Positions 1 through 11,144 of a stretch of DNA of 64,000 bases are shown here, one piece after another (positions within the stretch are counted from its first letter, which is position 1; the number at the start of each line of letters is the position of its first letter). The translations under genes and the position numbers were made by a program. The notes under the pieces were generated by a model that was not told the origin of the DNA, searched no databases, and worked only from the letters and a program-made list of their open reading frames with translations. Source of the DNA: Pseudomonas lini (GTDB taxonomy: Bacteria; Pseudomonadota; Gammaproteobacteria; Pseudomonadales; Pseudomonadaceae); the NCBI RefSeq assembly GCF_964063345.1, contig NZ_OZ061318.1, forward strand, positions 3,100,001 to 3,164,000, given 5' to 3'.

Positions 1-372
<372 letters not shown>

Positions 373-691
373 TTGATACAGATTGCAGCTGACGCAAACA
401 CAGTTTCGTCAGCTCGCGGTGATAACACTCCACACTGCCAAAAACTGTACTGCTGTACCGGTCTTTTCCTACAGTATTTTCCTACCCTTTGCGCAGAATT
501 GAGCAAAAATGCACCGTATCAGTGCGGACAGGTACAGTTGCCTCAATTTCGACCAGTACACTGCCTTTTAACAGTTAACTGGTCGCTCACAATACAGGTC
601 AACTGTATCTACAGAGACTGGCCAAACGAGAGGATCATTGGCATCAGTTAAACCACTACCTAATCCCGCCATAAGCGGAAGGATGTCAACC
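373..691. promoter_or_regulatory. Intergenic region with repeated CTGTAC/GGTACAG boxes upstream of a DUF1127 gene
   Basis: No gene is seen. Repeated boxes lie at 444-460 (CTGTAC and TGTACCGG), 531-539 (GGTACAGTT), 553-561 (ACCAGTACA) and 601-621, the last containing the palindromic pair CTGTA-TC-TACAG at 603-614. Such clustered boxes resemble operators of GntR/MocR-type regulators in pseudomonads. That assignment is inference, and no MocR gene is visible in the window. Confidence 0.45.
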
Positions 692-907
692 ATGGAACGT
701 ACACTCAGTTCCGAACTGTTCTTCGAAGATACTGCTGCAAAAACCCAGGCTTCCATGCCTCTGCGCGTTATCGCCAACCTGATGCTGTGGCAGCGCCGCA
801 TTACCAGCCGCCATCAACTGGCTCGTCTGGATTCGCGTCTGCTGGCTGATGCCGGGATTAGCGAAGCACAACGCTACGAAGAGCTGAGCAAGCCGTTCTG
901 GCGCTAA
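692..907 (+). CDS. DUF1127 small protein
   Basis: This 71-residue basic protein ends in the DUF1127 signature, with an Arg-rich helix followed by LLADAGISEAQRYEELSKPFWR-like sequence (residues about 48-71). The ATG at 692 is preceded by GGAAGGA at 678-684, which decides the start over an in-frame alternative 54 bases upstream. DUF1127 proteins are short and probably cytoplasmic; family members have been linked to phosphate and carbon metabolism or to RNA binding in alphaproteobacteria, but the role in Pseudomonas is not established. A strong terminator follows, so the gene is probably monocistronic. The upstream repeat boxes suggest it is regulated. A broken paralogue lies about 330 bases downstream. 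Confidence 0.85.
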   Translation: MERTLSSELFFEDTAAKTQASMPLRVIANLMLWQRRITSRHQLARLDSRLLADAGISEAQRYEELSKPFWR

Positions 908-965
908 GTTAGCGTCGCTGGCTCTGATCCTCCGGATCCACCGCCAGCACCCGAATTGAACAAAC

Positions 966-1000
966 AAAACCCGTCGTGGGAAACCACGACGGGTTTTGTC
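966..1000 (+). terminator. Rho-independent terminator after the DUF1127 gene
   Basis: A perfect 14-bp stem (966-979 with 984-997) closes a GAAA tetraloop and ends in TTTT, followed by more T-rich sequence. Confidence 0.9.
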
Positions 1001-1048
1001 GTTTTGGAGCTTTCATATTCGGCCGTACAGAAGAGAAAACCACCAATA

Positions 1049-1089
1049 GGTACAGTTTATGATTTGTACCAGTTGAACAAGTACAATTT
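1049..1089 (+). promoter_or_regulatory. Second cluster of GGTACAGTT-type boxes
   Basis: GGTACAGTT at 1049-1057 is identical to the box at 531-539 upstream of the intact DUF1127 gene. Related boxes TGTACCAGTT (1065-1074) and AAGTACAATTT (1079-1089) follow, each about 15 bases apart. They precede the DUF1127 relic and are probably its old operator; this is inference. Confidence 0.4.
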
Positions 1090-1234
1090 CATCGGAGTGA
1101 GTCTGTGCCCGCAGGCGTAAGGGGGTTCACCATTGAATCCCGACACGTTGGCAAAAGGACTGCGCCCATAAATAACTTACTAAATGTTTCGATCGTCATA
1201 CCTCAAGCGAAGCCCCGCTTGGCCAAGGCTTCGA

Positions 1235-1377
1235 GGATTACCGAGAGCGCTCACCGACAGCCTGGAAAGGGCTCGCACCCGACGGTTACTGGGCCAACTC
1301 AATGATCAACAGCTCTCGGATTTGGGCATCAGCATGCCGACCGCCTCAACGAAGTAGACAAACCCTTCTGGCGCTAG
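1235..1377 (+). pseudogene. Frameshifted DUF1127 relic
   Basis: Read from about 1253, one frame gives TDSLERARTRRLLGQLNDQQ and then LSDLGIS (ending near 1333). The next frame continues as ADRLNEVDKPFWR and stops at TAG 1375-1377. Together these rebuild the C-terminal signature of a DUF1127 protein, like the intact copy at 692-907, with a one- or two-base indel near 1333-1336 breaking it. The 5' part (1105 onward) cannot be aligned by eye, so the original start is unknown. Sequencing error is the alternative to true decay. Confidence 0.65.
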
Positions 1378-1513
1378 CTTTCTCCATTAACAGACAGGAC
1401 TGTTCTAACCGAGGTGCACAGGCCTAATATCCAGATAGAACGTGGCGAACGCTTTACGACAGGCGTCTGATCCCGAGCCACCTCTAAATCGGTCTATCCA
1501 AAGGAGCTACCCC

Positions 1514-1831
1514 ATGTCCCGTCTACGTCTGCTCAGCGCTGCCGCCCTGCTTGCCGTTGCTGCCAATTCCCACGCCACCAGTTTTATCGTGACCACCGAT
1601 TCCATTGTTGGTGGACTGAAGGCGTCCTCTGACGCAACGTCGGATGTCTCGTCTTCCTTTCGCGACGACAAAATCGTCCGTGCTGCTCGTGACGATGCCG
1701 CCAGCTTCGTCGCCAGTGAAGGCGCTATTCGTGGCGTGAAACTGGAAAGCGCGCTCGACCATATCCGCCAACAGACTCCACAACTGAATGCGACCGACGC
1801 ACAGCTGGCCCAAGCCATCCTGACGATCTAA
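1514..1831 (+). CDS. DUF2388 secreted protein (copy 1)
   Basis: The product is 105 residues with a Sec signal peptide (MSRLRLLSAAALLAVAANSHA, cleavage near 21) and a short mature domain. The mature part carries DKIVRAARDDAASFVASEG and ends in LAQAILTI, the DUF2388 pattern common in Pseudomonas. AAGGAG at 1501-1506 fixes the ATG at 1514 over an upstream in-frame start. It is the first of three tandem paralogues (see 1939 and 2285) followed by a DUF4105 gene. The function is unknown; a periplasmic location is inferred from the signal peptide. Confidence 0.85.
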   Translation: MSRLRLLSAAALLAVAANSHATSFIVTTDSIVGGLKASSDATSDVSSSFRDDKIVRAARDDAASFVASEGAIRGVKLESALDHIRQQTPQLNATDAQLAQAILTI

Positions 1832-1938
1832 GCGACAGCTCGGAAGTGGGACACGCCCGTCGTGTCCCAATGTTTCGGCACTGGCTCTAGCCCGGGCATT
1901 ACGCTAGCCTTGGGACTCGCTTTCAGCTATCGAGTCTC

Positions 1939-2256
1939 ATGCGTTTTCTTTCCAATCTTTCGATCACTGCGGTTTTTCTTGCGGCTTGCTGGTCGGGTTC
2001 GGCCGATGCCTTCGACGCTTTCAACCTATCTACGCAAGGCACCGTGGCCAGTGGTTATGCCTCCAGCATGGTGAGCTCCGCACCCTTCGACCATAAACTG
2101 CTGATCGCCGCCCGGGATGACGCTGCCGCGTTCATTGCCAGTGACGGTCAACTGCGAGGATCGCAACTGGAGGCCGCCTTGATTTACCTGCGTCGGACCC
2201 AGCCAAAACTTCATGCCAGCGACCTTGAACTGGCAGAGGCAATTCTCGTCCAATAG
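1939..2256 (+). CDS. DUF2388 secreted protein (copy 2)
   Basis: The product is 105 residues with a signal peptide ending near GSADA (residue about 24) and the same core as its neighbours: HKLLIAARDDAAAFIASDG, then QLRGSQLEAAL and a final LAEAILVQ. It is the most diverged of the three copies in its N-terminal mature part. It lies 107 bases after copy 1 and 28 before copy 3, which suggests one transcript. The ribosome-binding site is poor (AGCTATCGAGTC), so it may be less translated. The function is unknown. Confidence 0.82.
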   Translation: MRFLSNLSITAVFLAACWSGSADAFDAFNLSTQGTVASGYASSMVSSAPFDHKLLIAARDDAAAFIASDGQLRGSQLEAALIYLRRTQPKLHASDLELAEAILVQ

Positions 2257-2284
2257 TTATCCCTTGTTCCTCCGGAGTCGTTCC

Positions 2285-2605
2285 ATGCGTAGCCCGCTGA
2301 TTGCTGCCACCCTTGGCCTGCTGTTGTTGGCCGACGTGGCCCAAGCGCACACCCTGGTAGCCACCAGTAACATCATCATTCGTGCCTCCCAACGCACGCT
2401 TGATTTCACGTCCGATACCACCACGTCCATCCGTGATTCGAAAATTGTCCGTGAAGCCCACGACGATGCGGCCAGTTTCGTCGCCAGCGACGGTGAAATC
2501 CGCGGCGCGCACCTGGAAGCGGCCTTCGACACCTTGCGCACCCGCGTACCGGAAGCCCGCGACGCCAGTGATCAGGTTCTCGCCGAAGCTATCCTCGCAC
2601 TGTGA
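2285..2605 (+). CDS. DUF2388 secreted protein (copy 3)
   Basis: The 106-residue product has a signal peptide (cleavage near DVAQA, residue about 20) and the family core DSKIVREAHDDAASFVASDG, ending LAEAILAL. CCGGAG at 2272-2277 supports the ATG at 2285. Its stop codon overlaps the GTG start of the next gene (GTGA at 2602-2605), so the two are probably translationally coupled. The coupling links the small DUF2388 proteins to the DUF4105 protein. No enzymatic motif is seen. Confidence 0.85.
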   Translation: MRSPLIAATLGLLLLADVAQAHTLVATSNIIIRASQRTLDFTSDTTTSIRDSKIVREAHDDAASFVASDGEIRGAHLEAAFDTLRTRVPEARDASDQVLAEAILAL

Positions 2606-4563
2606 AGTCGCTAGGCGCCTGGCTGTTGGCCGGGGTTGTATTGCTGCTCGGCAATACGGCTCAGGCCGGCCTGCAACTACGGCTCAAGACCGACGGTCTG
2701 AGCCCCGCGCAACAGCAGGCCAGTCAGGCGCTGCTTGATGAAGCCATGCAGGCGTTACCGCCGCGCTTCATCGAGCAACTGGACCGGCGCATTGATGTCG
2801 GCTGGACCGACGACATGCCGAGCGATGCTTACGGTCAGGCGTCGCTGGTATCCGAGCTGGACCTGAATCGCAATCTGCTCGCCAGCCTCACCAACGGCAG
2901 CGCCGCGACCCAAAAAACGTATCGCCCCCACGGCACTGTGCGCCGGGAAATGCTCGCCACGGTGTTGCACGAACTCACCCACATTTATGACCGTGCGCGC
3001 CTGTGGCCAGCTGCCGAGCGCACGCTGATCCAGCGTTGCACCCAACGTAACAGCAGCTCCGGGCTGATCGGCATCCCCGATCAATGCCGTGGGCAGACGG
3101 AGCGGCGCTGGACCCTCAGCGATGACCCTCGTCTGCTGGATTTGGCCGGCTGGCCGCAATACGTCGGTCGGCGCGGCGAGCGCGAACAGCACAACCGGCA
3201 GATTGCCCGCAGCCCGGACATCTACGAGACGAGCAGCCCGAAGGAGTTCGTCGCGGTCAATATGGAGTATTTCCTCCTCGACCCAAGCTATGCCTGCCGT
3301 CGCCCTGCGCTGTATCGCTACTACAAAGAACATTTTGGTTGGGCGCCCGCCGCAAAAGATACGTGCGCCCAATCATTCGCCTTCCTCAATGCGGGTAACG
3401 ACTTCGCCAAGCAGCCACTGGGTCAGGTCGATCCGGAGCGGGTTTACGCGGTTGACTATCTATTGGCAGAAGCCAACCAGAACTGGGTCAGTCGCTGGGG
3501 CCACAGCATGCTGCGACTGGTGATCTGTGCACCGGGTCGGCCTCGCGGGCCGGATTGTCGACTGGATCTGGATCAGCATCTGGTGTTGTCCTACCGCGCC
3601 TTCGTCGGTGACCTACAGCTGTCGAGCTGGGATGGGCTAGTGGGTAAATACCCGTCGCGCCTGTTTGTCTTGCCGCTGGCCCAGGTGATCGACGAATACA
3701 CCAAGACCGAACTGCGCAGCCTGGCATCGGTGCCGCTGAACCTGTCGCACAGCGAGATCGAAGACGTGGTGGAACACGCTGCGGAGATGCACTGGAGTTA
3801 CGACGGCAACTATTTTTTCCTGTCCAACAACTGTGCGGTAGAAGGCCTGAAATTACTGCGCAGCAGCACCAACAATACGCAACTGGTCGGCCTCGACAGC
3901 ATCATGCCCAACGGTTTGCTGGAAGTGCTCAAGGGCCGCGGATTGGCAGACACCAGCGTGCTGGACGATCCCCGCGAAGCACTGCGTCTGGGCTATCGCT
4001 TCGACTCCTTCCGCGAGCGTTATCAAGCGATGTTCGAAGTGCTGAAAAAGCATTTGCCGATCAAGCAGGACAAGGTCGAAGACTGGCTGTCCTTGAAAGC
4101 TGAGGAACGCCGCAAATGGATTGATCAGGCTGACTTACGCACCAGCGCGGCATTGCTGCTGCTGGAGCAGGCCAGTTTCCGTCAGCAGATGGTGCTGGCC
4201 CAGGACGAAGTGAAGCAACGTTATCTGGGCGCTCGGGAATTGAAGAATGGCGGCATGGATAAGGCCAATGCGACCTTGCAGGAGATTCTCGCCAACAGCG
4301 GCTTCCTCAGCCGTCCGGCCGAACTGCTCGGCACCGGTGGTTATGGTTTGCCGCAGCCGAATGAATGGACACGCCTGGAGTCAGAAAGCAGCTTGCGCCA
4401 GAAGCAGCTTCAAGCGCTGACCGGGGATCTCGACAAGGAAGTGAGAGCGTTGCTCGAGCCGAGTCGTGCCGCCGAAATGGCCGCCAACGAAGCCAACCTG
4501 AAGCAGGTTGGCGAACATCTGAGGAAGTTGCACAAGGCTGCGGGTGGGTTGGAATTGCCCTGA
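2602..4563 (+). CDS. DUF4105 domain exported protein with HELTH motif
   Basis: The 653-residue product starts at GTG, overlapping the previous stop by four bases. It has a signal peptide (cleavage near NTAQA, residue about 23). An HELTH motif around residue 122 resembles a zinc-peptidase HExxH, followed by conserved acidic and aromatic positions such as SPKEFVAVNMEYFLLDPSYACR. The C-terminal half has the DUF4105 (Lnb N-terminal periplasmic) pattern with NWVSRWGHSMLRL and the FLSNNCA segment. The last 150 residues are probably helical. Proteins of this set are periplasmic and uncharacterised; protease activity is suggested only by the motif. Confidence 0.8.
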   Translation: MKSLGAWLLAGVVLLLGNTAQAGLQLRLKTDGLSPAQQQASQALLDEAMQALPPRFIEQLDRRIDVGWTDDMPSDAYGQASLVSELDLNRNLLASLTNGSAATQKTYRPHGTVRREMLATVLHELTHIYDRARLWPAAERTLIQRCTQRNSSSGLIGIPDQCRGQTERRWTLSDDPRLLDLAGWPQYVGRRGEREQHNRQIARSPDIYETSSPKEFVAVNMEYFLLDPSYACRRPALYRYYKEHFGWAPAAKDTCAQSFAFLNAGNDFAKQPLGQVDPERVYAVDYLLAEANQNWVSRWGHSMLRLVICAPGRPRGPDCRLDLDQHLVLSYRAFVGDLQLSSWDGLVGKYPSRLFVLPLAQVIDEYTKTELRSLASVPLNLSHSEIEDVVEHAAEMHWSYDGNYFFLSNNCAVEGLKLLRSSTNNTQLVGLDSIMPNGLLEVLKGRGLADTSVLDDPREALRLGYRFDSFRERYQAMFEVLKKHLPIKQDKVEDWLSLKAEERRKWIDQADLRTSAALLLLEQASFRQQMVLAQDEVKQRYLGARELKNGGMDKANATLQEILANSGFLSRPAELLGTGGYGLPQPNEWTRLESESSLRQKQLQALTGDLDKEVRALLEPSRAAEMAANEANLKQVGEHLRKLHKAAGGLELP

Positions 4564-4596
4564 AGCATAAGCCCCCGAGAAAGCAAAATCCTCTGT

Positions 4597-4703
4597 GGCG
4601 AGGGAGCTTGCTCCCGTTCGACGGCAAAGCCGGCGCGATAGGGTGCCTGGTCGATTTTGGGGCCGCTTCGCGCCCCAGGGGGAGCAAGCTCCCTCGCCAC
4701 AGT
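4597..4703. repeat. REP-type inverted repeat, GAGGGAGCTTGCTCCC family
   Basis: CTGTGGCGAGGGAGCTTGCT at 4592-4611 and its reverse complement at about 4683-4703 bound a spacer with further pairs (GGGGCCGCTTCGCGCCCC). Each arm carries its own GGGAGCTTGCTCCC palindrome. The same family recurs at 63709-63803. It lies between the convergent DUF4105 gene and trpA. Confidence 0.85.
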
Positions 4704-4810
4704 GGGTCGCCTGATTGCTTAGCTGTGGGTCAATACAAAACCCCATCAAGAATCTCATAAACAATTCCGGTGCCTACGGCGATCAGCACAATATCCTCAC
4801 AGCCATACAG

Positions 4811-4843
4811 CAAAAGGGCCTCAGAACGTAATCCTGAAGCCCT
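4811..4843 (-). terminator. Probable terminator of trpBA
   Basis: On the minus strand AGGGCTTCAG (4843-4834) pairs with CTGAGGCCCT (4824-4815) with one mismatch, followed by TTTTG. It lies about 60 bases after the trpA stop. Confidence 0.6.
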
Positions 4844-4899
4844 CGGTCTTGCTCTTTACTCTGTGCCGCGAGGCGCTAATTCCTGTGTATCAGGTACCT

Positions 4900-5711
4900 T
4901 CAGCTGACCCGCGCTTTACGTACGCCCTCAGACAAGGCTGCGCACAGGCTGAGTACGCCCTCCACAGCCTGATCCGGCGTCGAGGCATTGGCGATGTGAT
5001 CGATCAGTGCCGACCCCACCACCACACCGTCGGCCAGACGCGCGATGGACGCCGCTTGCTCCGGTGTGCGAATACCAAAACCGATGCTGATCGGCAAATC
5101 GGTATGGCGACGCAGACGGGTGACGGCTTCTTCGACATGTTCCAGAGTCGCCGCGCCCGCGCCGGTCACACCCGCCACCGACACGTAGTAAACAAAGCCG
5201 GAGCTGCCGTTCAATACTGTCGGCAAGCGCACGTCATCAGTCGTAGGAGTGGTCAGACGAATGAAGTCCAGGCCCGCCGCCTGTGCCGGGTCGCACAGCT
5301 CGCCGTTATGCTCCGGCGGCATGTCGACCACGATCAAGCCATCGACACCGGCCTCTTTGGCTTCAGCGATGAAACGCGGCACGCCGTACATGTGAATCGG
5401 GTTGAAGTAACCCATCAGCACCAGCGGCGTCTCGTTATTGCCTTCGCGGAACTCGCGAACCATTTGCAGGGTTTTCGCCAGGTTCTGTTTGGCGCCCAAG
5501 GCACGAATGTTGGCCAGTTGAATCGCCGGGCCGTCGGCCATCGGATCGGTGAAGGGCATGCCCAACTCGATCACGTCGGCACCCGCTCCCGGCAAGCCTT
5601 TGAGAATCGCCAGAGACGTGTCGTAGCTCGGGTCGCCAGCGGTCACGAAGGTCACCAGGGCGGCGCGGTTCTGTTCCTTGAGTTCGGCAAAACGCGTTTG
5701 CAGGCGGCTCA

Positions 5712-5712
<1 letters not shown>
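4900..5712 (-). CDS. trpA: Tryptophan synthase alpha chain
   Basis: The 270-residue protein has the usual length. It cleaves indole-3-glycerol phosphate to indole and glyceraldehyde 3-phosphate in the cytoplasm, passing indole to TrpB through the alpha2-beta2 complex. The catalytic pair Glu49 (in DVIELGMPF) and Asp60 (in DPMADGP) sits at the canonical positions, and the phosphate-binding region [12 protein letters not shown] is present. Its ATG overlaps the trpB stop by one base (TGATG), so translation is coupled. The trpBA pair is regulated by the divergent trpI, separately from the other trp genes, as usual in Pseudomonas. Confidence 0.97.
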
Positions 5713-7949
<2,237 letters not shown>

Positions 7950-7953
<4 letters not shown>

Positions 7954-8276
7954 TTACCGCGTTTGCACAGCAGGTAGGCCGCGAGCAGACCCAATGCACC
8001 AACGGCGACACCGGCGGTAGTCCAAGGGTGTTCCTGGGCGTAATCACGTGTCGCGATCCCGGTTTCACGGGTTTTGACCTTGACCTCTTCATAAGCATCG
8101 GAGAGCAGATGACGCGAATGTTTCAGCGCGTTTTCGGCGTTGATTTTCAGCGTTTTAAGGGTTTTACGCGACTCGTCCGAGGCATCGTCCTTCAGGCTTT
8201 CCAACGATTTCAGCAGACTCTCGATTTCGGCTTCCATGCTTTGCAATGAGGCTTTGCGTAACGAGGTATTGGCCAT
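7950..8276 (-). CDS. DUF883 (ElaB/YqjD-like) membrane-anchored protein
   Basis: The 108-residue protein has a long charged, probably coiled-coil helix (residues about 12-75). A single C-terminal transmembrane segment follows ([20 protein letters not shown], about 83-103), then a basic CKRGN tail. This is the layout of ElaB/YqjD proteins, which in E. coli tether ribosomes to the inner membrane in stationary phase. AGGAGAG at 8280-8286 (minus strand) supports the start. It converges on trpI with overlapping stop codons. Confidence 0.85.
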
Positions 8277-8431
8277 GGTGGCTCTCCTGCATTGTTTGAG
8301 TTGCGTGTGTTGGTTGGGACTTCAGGGGTTCGAGAAAGTGCAGTAAATCTGAACTTCCACCTCGAATTGGTCGACAGAAGAAATAAAAAAAATCACTGCT
8401 AGGCTGTATTTCACACCCTTAGGAGAACGCC

Positions 8432-8647
8432 ATGACTGACCATCACACCTACAAGAAAGTCGAGCTGGTTGGCTCATCCACCACCAGCATTGAAGATGCC
8501 ATCAACAATGCCCTGGCCGAAGCCAACAAAAGCCTCAAGTACATGGAATGGTTTGAAGTGACCGAAACCCGTGGGCACATCAAGGACGGGAAAGCTGCAC
8601 ACTTCCAGGTGACGCTCAAAGTCGGATTCCGGATTGCCAGTAGCTGA
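8432..8647 (+). CDS. Dodecin
   Basis: The 71-residue protein has the dodecin pattern: a TTSIEDAINNALAEA helix and the strand around YMEWFEVTETRGHI, with Trp40 as the likely flavin-stacking residue. Dodecins form hollow 12-mers that bind flavins and buffer them in the cytoplasm. TAGGAGAA at 8420-8427 is a good ribosome-binding site. The gene stands alone. Confidence 0.93.
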   Translation: MTDHHTYKKVELVGSSTTSIEDAINNALAEANKSLKYMEWFEVTETRGHIKDGKAAHFQVTLKVGFRIASS

Positions 8648-8777
8648 GCTTAAGCCAGCCTTCTGAACTTGCGCGCCGGCCGACTGCCATAGGGATTGGC
8701 AAAGCGCTACGTGGCGAGCGCCTCCGGCCGATGGCTGGATGTCCTCACCCTATTGTTCCGACCAAGGAGTGCAACCG

Positions 8778-9002
8778 ATGAAGAAGTTTATTTTGGCAGT
8801 AGGTTTGTTGAGCCTTGCGGGAACAGCCTTTGCCCAGGGCAAACCGTGCGAAGAGCTGAAAGCCGAAATCGCAGCGAAACTGGATGCCAAGGGTATTTCC
8901 AATTACACACTGGAGATCGTCGACAAAGGCGCTGCAGCTGACGGAAAAGTCGTCGGCACCTGTGAAAAAGGCTCCAGGCAAATCGTTTACAAGCAGGGCT
9001 GA
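8778..9002 (+). CDS. DUF1161 periplasmic protein (copy 1)
   Basis: The 74-residue product has a signal peptide (cleavage near GTAFA, residue about 19). The short mature domain carries PCEELKAEIAAKLDAKG, YTLEIV and VVGTCEKGSRQIVY, the DUF1161 pattern with two conserved cysteines probably forming a disulfide. AAGGAGT at 8764-8770 selects the ATG at 8778. A paralogue lies at 10905-11138. The function is unknown. Confidence 0.88.
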   Translation: MKKFILAVGLLSLAGTAFAQGKPCEELKAEIAAKLDAKGISNYTLEIVDKGAAADGKVVGTCEKGSRQIVYKQG

Positions 9003-9017
9003 CTGCCCTCGAAAATG

Positions 9018-9048
9018 AAAAAGCCGACGCAATGGCGTCGGCTTTTTT
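9018..9048. terminator. Bidirectional rho-independent terminator
   Basis: The stem GCCGACGC (9023-9030)/GCGTCGGC (9035-9042) has an AATG loop, five A before it and six T after it. It can serve both the DUF1161 gene and the convergent oxidoreductase gene. Confidence 0.9.
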
Positions 9049-9066
9049 GTGAGCGCTGTTTGCGCT

Positions 9067-10068
9067 TCAACCCTTCATGACCTGCGCCAGCAATTCATAG
9101 GAGTGCAGGCGATCGGCATGTTCGTACAGGTCACAGGTGAAAATGAGCTCATCGGCCTGAGTCTGTTCGATCAACACTTCCAGCTTGGCGCGGATTTTCT
9201 GCGGGCTGCCGACCATCGCAAGGCCAAGGAAATCACCGACCGCTTCTTTCTCATGGGGCAGCCACAAGCCGTCCATGGTCTTCACTGGCGGGCGTTGCAC
9301 CAGGCTCTGGCCACGCATCAATGCGAGAATCCGCTGGTAGACCGAGGTGGCCAGGTAATCGGCCTGCTCATCAGTATCCGCTGCCACTAACGGCACGCCG
9401 AGCATCACGTAAGGCTTATCCAAAACCGCAGAAGGCTTGAAGTGGTTGCGGTAAACGCGAATCGCCTCGTGCATGAAGCGCGGTGCGAAATGTGAGGCGA
9501 AGGCGTAGGGCAAACCGCGCTCACCGGCCAGTTGGGCACTGAACAGGCTCGAACCCAATAACCAGATCGGGACATTAGTGCCGGTACCCGGCATGGCAAT
9601 GATCCGCTGGTCTGGCGTGCGTGGGCCGAGGTAGCGCATTAGTTCGGTCACGTCTTCCGGGAAGTCGTCGGCACTGCCGGAGCGCTCACGACGCAAAGCG
9701 CGGGCGGTCATCTGATCGGAGCCGGGGGCACGCCCCAGGCCCAGGTCGATCCGACCCGGATACAGACTTTCAAGGGTGCCGAACTGCTCGGCGATCACCA
9801 GCGGCGCGTGGTTGGGCAGCATCACACCACCCGAACCGACACGAATGGTCGAAGTGCCGCCAGCCAAATAACCCAGCAGGACCGAGGTCGCCGAACTGGC
9901 GATCCCGTCCATGTTGTGGTGCTCAGCAACCCAGAAGCGGTTGTAGCCGAATTTTTCGACGTGCTGCGCCAGGTCCAGGGAATTGTGCAGGGACTGGGCC
10001 GCACTGCCGTTCTCCCGCACGGGCACCAGATCGAGGGTCGAGAACTTGATATCGGATAGTCGTTTCAT
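9067..10068 (-). CDS. LLM-class flavin-dependent oxidoreductase (YhbW-like)
   Basis: The 333-residue protein has the bacterial luciferase-like TIM-barrel pattern, with [15 protein letters not shown] near residue 45, the [16 protein letters not shown] segment and [11 protein letters not shown]. These resemble single-component LLM proteins of the YhbW type, which use FMN. The substrate is unknown. The ATG at 10068 is preceded by GGAGAAGCAGGTTT on the minus strand. It shares a terminator with the DUF1161 gene it faces. Confidence 0.9.
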   Translation of the reverse strand: MKRLSDIKFSTLDLVPVRENGSAAQSLHNSLDLAQHVEKFGYNRFWVAEHHNMDGIASSATSVLLGYLAGGTSTIRVGSGGVMLPNHAPLVIAEQFGTLESLYPGRIDLGLGRAPGSDQMTARALRRERSGSADDFPEDVTELMRYLGPRTPDQRIIAMPGTGTNVPIWLLGSSLFSAQLAGERGLPYAFASHFAPRFMHEAIRVYRNHFKPSAVLDKPYVMLGVPLVAADTDEQADYLATSVYQRILALMRGQSLVQRPPVKTMDGLWLPHEKEAVGDFLGLAMVGSPQKIRAKLEVLIEQTQADELIFTCDLYEHADRLHSYELLAQVMKG

Positions 10069-10306
10069 AAACCTGCTTCTCCAATGGGTAAGCAGGTTTT
10101 TTCACGAACGAAAACCTGCCGAGTCTATAAGCGTGTTCTATGCAATGAGGGCATATACCCGAGTTTCAATAGGAGCGACAAAATTCCTACGCGATTAGAG
10201 GACCGATCAGATGAGGTGAACTTTGCCTGACGGTCTATCCTCAGAACCCTGGTAACCGAAAACCACGAAGGCGCGACGTTTCGCGCCGGATCTTGAGGAG
10301 GCAGAC

Positions 10307-10738
10307 ATGGCTATCACAAAGAAAGCATCGGCTCATTGGGAAGGTGATCTGAAAACCGGTATCGGCTCGATTTCCACGGAAACCGGCGTCCTCAGAGAAG
10401 CGCCCTACGGCTTCAAGGCCCGTTTCGAAGGGGGTAAAGGCACCAATCCGGAAGAGCTGATCGGCGCGGCTCACGCGGGCTGTTTCTCCATGGCGTTTTC
10501 AATGATTCTCGGCGAGGCCAACCTTAAGGCCGACAGTATCGACACCACTGCCGAAGTTACCCTGGACCAGGTAGACGGTGGCTTTGCAATCACAGCGGTA
10601 AAGCTGATTCTCAAGGCGAAAATCCCCGGGGCGACCCAGGCGCAATTCGAGGAACTGAGCAACAAGGCCAAAGAAGGCTGCCCGGTGTCCAAAGTGCTGA
10701 ATGCGAAAATCAGCCTGGATGCGACGTTGGTCAGCTGA
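10307..10738 (+). CDS. osmC: OsmC-type peroxiredoxin
   Basis: The 143-residue protein has the two redox cysteines of the OsmC/Ohr fold: Cys59 in AAHAGCFSMA and Cys125 in EGCPVSK. The N-terminal KASAHWEGDLKTGIG and the HAGCFSMAFS context favour OsmC over Ohr. OsmC reduces organic hydroperoxides in the cytoplasm and is usually induced by osmotic stress and stationary phase. TTGAGGAGG at 10292-10300 is a strong ribosome-binding site. Confidence 0.93.
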   Translation: MAITKKASAHWEGDLKTGIGSISTETGVLREAPYGFKARFEGGKGTNPEELIGAAHAGCFSMAFSMILGEANLKADSIDTTAEVTLDQVDGGFAITAVKLILKAKIPGATQAQFEELSNKAKEGCPVSKVLNAKISLDATLVS

Positions 10739-10758
10739 TAATGGGTTGATCGCTTATA

Positions 10759-10808
10759 AAAGATCGCGGCCTTCGCGGGCTCCCTTGCGCAGGTTGCGGT
10801 CTTTTTTT
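10759..10808 (+). terminator. Probable terminator of osmC
   Basis: AGATCGC (10761-10767) can pair with GCGGTCT (10796-10802), with one G-T pair, and is followed by seven T. The loop is long and may fold further. Confidence 0.6.
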
Positions 10809-10904
10809 GCCCTGAAACATAACCTGACAGACAAAACTGTGGTCGAATAAATGACAGCAGCTTCAGCGCATCACCCTGCGCGCTGCCCTAAGGGAGCTTC
10901 AACC

Positions 10905-11138
10905 ATGAAACGTTTTGCCTTGGCGGTTATCTGTTGCACGCTGGCCACATCGGCCCTCGCGGCACCGAAATCCTGTGAGGAACTCAAGGCCGAGATCGAA
11001 GCCAAGATTCAGGCCAATAACGTCTCGTCCTACACCCTGGAAATCGTCACCAACGACGAAGTTCACGATCAGAACATGGTCGTCGGCTCATGCGAAGGCG
11101 GCACCAAGAAAATCATTTACCAAAAAAATGACCGTTGA
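10905..11138 (+). CDS. DUF1161 periplasmic protein (copy 2)
   Basis: The 77-residue product has a signal peptide (cleavage near TSALA, residue about 20). The mature DUF1161 domain carries SCEELKAEIEAKIQANN, YTLEIV and VVGSCEGGTKKIIY. It is clearly a paralogue of the protein at 8778-9002, with a four-residue insertion (VHDQ) in the variable loop. AAGGGAG at 10890-10896 supports the ATG at 10905. The function is unknown. Confidence 0.87.
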   Translation: MKRFALAVICCTLATSALAAPKSCEELKAEIEAKIQANNVSSYTLEIVTNDEVHDQNMVVGSCEGGTKKIIYQKNDR

Positions 11139-11144
11139 TTCGTC

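Noticed and set aside
1105..1305. 66-codon GTG-start frame
   Set aside because: Its translation has no family pattern and it overlaps the DUF1127 relic in another frame.
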